From: Bacteroidales bacterium
GTDB lineage: Bacteria > Bacteroidota > Bacteroidia > Bacteroidales > JAADJA01
Direction: 5' to 3'
Length of the DNA: 7,062 bases
NCBI GenBank assembly: GCA_029934735.1
Contig: JAOZLR010000073.1
Span: 2,648-9,709, forward strand
The notes under the pieces: generated by a model
What the model saw: the letters and a program-made list of their open reading frames with translations, nothing else
Databases searched by the model: none
Told to the model about the DNA's origin: nothing
Position numbers and translations under genes: made by a program
Shown: in pieces, positions 5,452-7,062 of the stretch
Layout of the letters: the number at the start of each line of letters is the position of its first letter
Position numbering within the stretch: the first letter of the stretch is position 1

Positions 5452-6291
5452 ATGAGAAATGAAATTTTTGAAAAAATAAAGCAAAACAGAATGCGATGCC
5501 TCACTGAGCTTAACAATATTGAAAACAAGGAGCTAAATATGAAAGAAAGCATTGAAGAAGCTGATTCCAATATGATGGGAGTGAGGAAACGCAAGAGAAA
5601 TCCCTTATTACCAGTTTCTTTGTTTTGGAACAACATATCCTTTTCAAATATCTCAATAGATACAACTGGAACTGTAAGATCAATCAATAGATATGGCAGA
5701 CTAATTAAATCTACTTTCAATCAATTATTAAAGAAAATTACTCCCCTGGCTTCATCTCTCAATAGAAAAGTAAACAGTACAGCAGATAAGATGACGGAAG
5801 GGTTTTACAGCTATTCATCACGATTTTTCGAAGACAGGTATGAATATGTAGATGTTAATGACTATCCAAGTGTGAAAACTTTAGCAATTACTCCGGCTAT
5901 TGCTTATGAAGAAGAATATAATGTTATAAAAGAGAGTATTTCATTTTTTAAAGAAGTTTGGGCGAAACTGGCAAAGACCAGGCTGATGAGAAGTATGATT
6001 TTGTTTTTTGAATTTGATGAAAATATTTCTATAGAGAGTCAAGGTCAGAAGTATATTGCTGTAAATGAAAAGAATATTTATGCAAGGGGAGAAATTCAAA
6101 GAACTCTAACTAATACCATTAACATAATGGATACACATACCAAAATTCTGGTAATCAGACTTAAAAAATTGATAGGCTATTTCAAAACTTCTGCCATTAA
6201 TCAAACACACATTATCCTAAAGGAAAAATCGACAGTTATCAGAATAAAGCAAAGGTTGTTCCCGGCAATAAACAGGTTTGTCAGGTATTAA
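5452..6291 (+). CDS. unknown basic protein
   Basis: A 279-residue protein that I do not recognise. It has no signal peptide, no convincing membrane segment and no nucleotide-binding or metal-binding motif. Residues 1-50 are helical and highly charged, ending in a basic cluster (VRKRKRN, 44-50). About 80-120 are rich in Lys, Ser and Thr (SINRYGRLIKSTFNQLLKKI). Residues 127-180 contain an acidic patch and then helical sequence. The C-terminal 60 residues are again Lys/Arg-rich (VIRLKKLIGY, VIRIKQRLFP, FVRY at the end), so nucleic-acid or membrane-surface contact is possible but unproven. The ATG at 5452 is supported by AAAAGGA at 5437-5444, seven bases upstream, one of the few Shine-Dalgarno-like sequences in the window. 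The gene is divergent from the unknown minus-strand gene, and its TAA shares bases with the stop of the convergent lipoprotein gene. Confidence 0.65.
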   Translation: MRNEIFEKIKQNRMRCLTELNNIENKELNMKESIEEADSNMMGVRKRKRNPLLPVSLFWNNISFSNISIDTTGTVRSINRYGRLIKSTFNQLLKKITPLASSLNRKVNSTADKMTEGFYSYSSRFFEDRYEYVDVNDYPSVKTLAITPAIAYEEEYNVIKESISFFKEVWAKLAKTRLMRSMILFFEFDENISIESQGQKYIAVNEKNIYARGEIQRTLTNTINIMDTHTKILVIRLKKLIGYFKTSAINQTHIILKEKSTVIRIKQRLFPAINRFVRY

Positions 6292-7019
6292 TTTGAATTT
6301 ACAAGGCTTCCTGAGCCTGAGATTGTTACGTCGATTTCAGGGTAACCCTTGTAATAAACATTTCCGCTTCCGGAAATAGTAACGTCAAGGTCATCGGTAA
6401 CAAAGACCTCTGAATTTCCTGAAGCGCTGATAGTAATATCGGTTTTATGTGTTTGTAAACCAAAAGCCTTCAAATTACCTGATCCGCTAATTGTTATCCT
6501 GTGTTCATTGGCTTCTCCGGTAAGATAAATATTGCCTGAGCCTGAAATGGAGCTTTCGATAAAATCTGCCAGCAGACTCATATCTATATTACCCGAACCG
6601 CTAATATTTAAATAAACATCTGTTGAGTCAGTAAATGTATTGGTACTTTCAATATTCCCGGAGCCGCTAATTGCAACGTAATTTATTAAAGGTGTGGTAA
6701 TGTATATGTCTATTCCTTTGTGATTAATTACATTATTGTAGTATTCAATATTCCACTTGCCTCCAGAGACAGACTTCTTAATGTTATCTATTATATTCTG
6801 TTGAGCTTCAATCCTTACCTGCTGTGTATCACCCTCCATAAGATAGACATTTCCATCAATACTTAACTGAACTCCGGTTATATCAGGCATATTGAATTCC
6901 TGAGACACAATTGGGCCACTTCCACTAATTATTCCATCGTCCTTATTGCAACCAGCCGATATAACAACTATTAGTGCTGCAATTATTAAAAATTGAATTG
7001 TATTTGTTTTCATTTTCAT
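6288..7019 (-). CDS. GIN-domain (DUF2807) lipoprotein, probably surface exposed
   Basis: A 243-residue lipoprotein. Residues 1-23 are a lipoprotein signal peptide with the lipobox ISAGC, so Cys24 is the lipidated residue. It is followed by NKDD, which resembles the K-(D/E)2 lipoprotein export signal known from Capnocytophaga and suggests the outer face of the outer membrane. From residue 118 the sequence repeats S-G-S-G-N about every 18-22 residues (starting at 118, 140, 159, 178, 198, 216 and 234; the fifth is SASGN and the last SGSGS). This is the hallmark of the head GIN domain of DUF2807 (PF10988), labelled a putative autotransporter adhesin head and expected to form a right-handed beta-solenoid; the true function is unknown. 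The gene may start at the ATG at 7017-7019 or at a second one two codons later (7011-7013); the first is kept. No anti-sigma factor or adenylate-type partner gene is visible nearby. Confidence 0.88.
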   Translation of the reverse strand: MKMKTNTIQFLIIAALIVVISAGCNKDDGIISGSGPIVSQEFNMPDITGVQLSIDGNVYLMEGDTQQVRIEAQQNIIDNIKKSVSGGKWNIEYYNNVINHKGIDIYITTPLINYVAISGSGNIESTNTFTDSTDVYLNISGSGNIDMSLLADFIESSISGSGNIYLTGEANEHRITISGSGNLKAFGLQTHKTDITISASGNSEVFVTDDLDVTISGSGNVYYKGYPEIDVTISGSGSLVNSN

Positions 7020-7042
7020 TGTATTTGTTAAATAATAATTTG

Positions 7043-7050
7043 CAATATTA
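7043..7050 (-). promoter_or_regulatory. -7-like element of the lipoprotein gene
   Basis: The minus strand reads TAATATTG, one mismatch from TAnnTTTG, ending 23 nt before the ATG at 7019. The same octamer, extended to TAATATTGCAAA, is the proposed -7 element of the unknown gene at 5452. The matching -33 region lies outside the window, so the assignment is incomplete. Confidence 0.4.
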
Positions 7051-7062
7051 GCAATTTAATTG

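Noticed and set aside
5433..5720. Minus-strand open frame with many hydrophobic residues over the start of the unknown plus-strand gene
   Set aside because: The opposite-strand gene has a ribosome-binding site and promoter; the hydrophobic look comes from reading Lys/Glu-rich codons in antisense.
1..7062. CRISPR arrays, insertion sequences, tRNA or rRNA genes
   Set aside because: No regularly spaced direct repeats, transposase motifs, terminal repeats, cloverleaf or rRNA-like sequence were seen on either strand.

Overview
The window looks like an AT-rich chromosomal segment of a Bacteroidota bacterium, probably of the Bacteroidales/Marinilabiliales/Flavobacteriia type. Three things point there. 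Several genes are preceded by the Bacteroidota -7 promoter element TAnnTTTG (or one mismatch), and Shine-Dalgarno sequences are mostly absent. The outer-membrane protein is a short Omp85 barrel without POTRA domains, a type known from Bacteroidetes. The GIN-domain (DUF2807) lipoprotein, with acidic residues just after the lipid-anchored cysteine, is also typical. No mobile element, CRISPR array, tRNA or rRNA was seen.

Layout, left to right. Positions 1-29 may hold the last codons of a plus-strand gene, followed at once by a rho-independent terminator (28-50) and a short GC-rich stretch of small palindromes (59-105). A uridine-kinase-like P-loop kinase lies on the minus strand (154-798), divergent from prmC, the release-factor glutamine methyltransferase (862-1734, GTG start). 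Next comes a probable two-gene plus-strand operon for exported proteins: the short Omp85 barrel (1823-3121) and, 17 bp later, a secreted DUF6599-like protein (3139-4035). A minus-strand gene of unknown function (4041-5174) meets this operon tail to tail with a 5-bp gap.

The least understood part is 4041-6291. Two unrecognised genes are transcribed away from each other across a 277-bp, very AT-rich intergenic region. That region holds a convincing minus-strand promoter, a plus-strand promoter, a palindrome lying exactly between the -33 and -7 elements of the latter, a second pair of 9-bp inverted repeats around it, and about ten TTAAG/CTTAA pentamers. The minus-strand protein has a segment that reads like the C-terminal lid of sigma-54 activator ATPases, but no Walker A motif. 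Together these suggest a locally regulated divergent pair; this is inference. The window ends with a GIN-domain lipoprotein (6288-7019, minus) whose stop codon overlaps the stop codon of the preceding gene.

Functionally, prmC and the kinase are housekeeping or metabolic genes, while three of the remaining five genes encode envelope proteins. No single pathway joins all seven genes.
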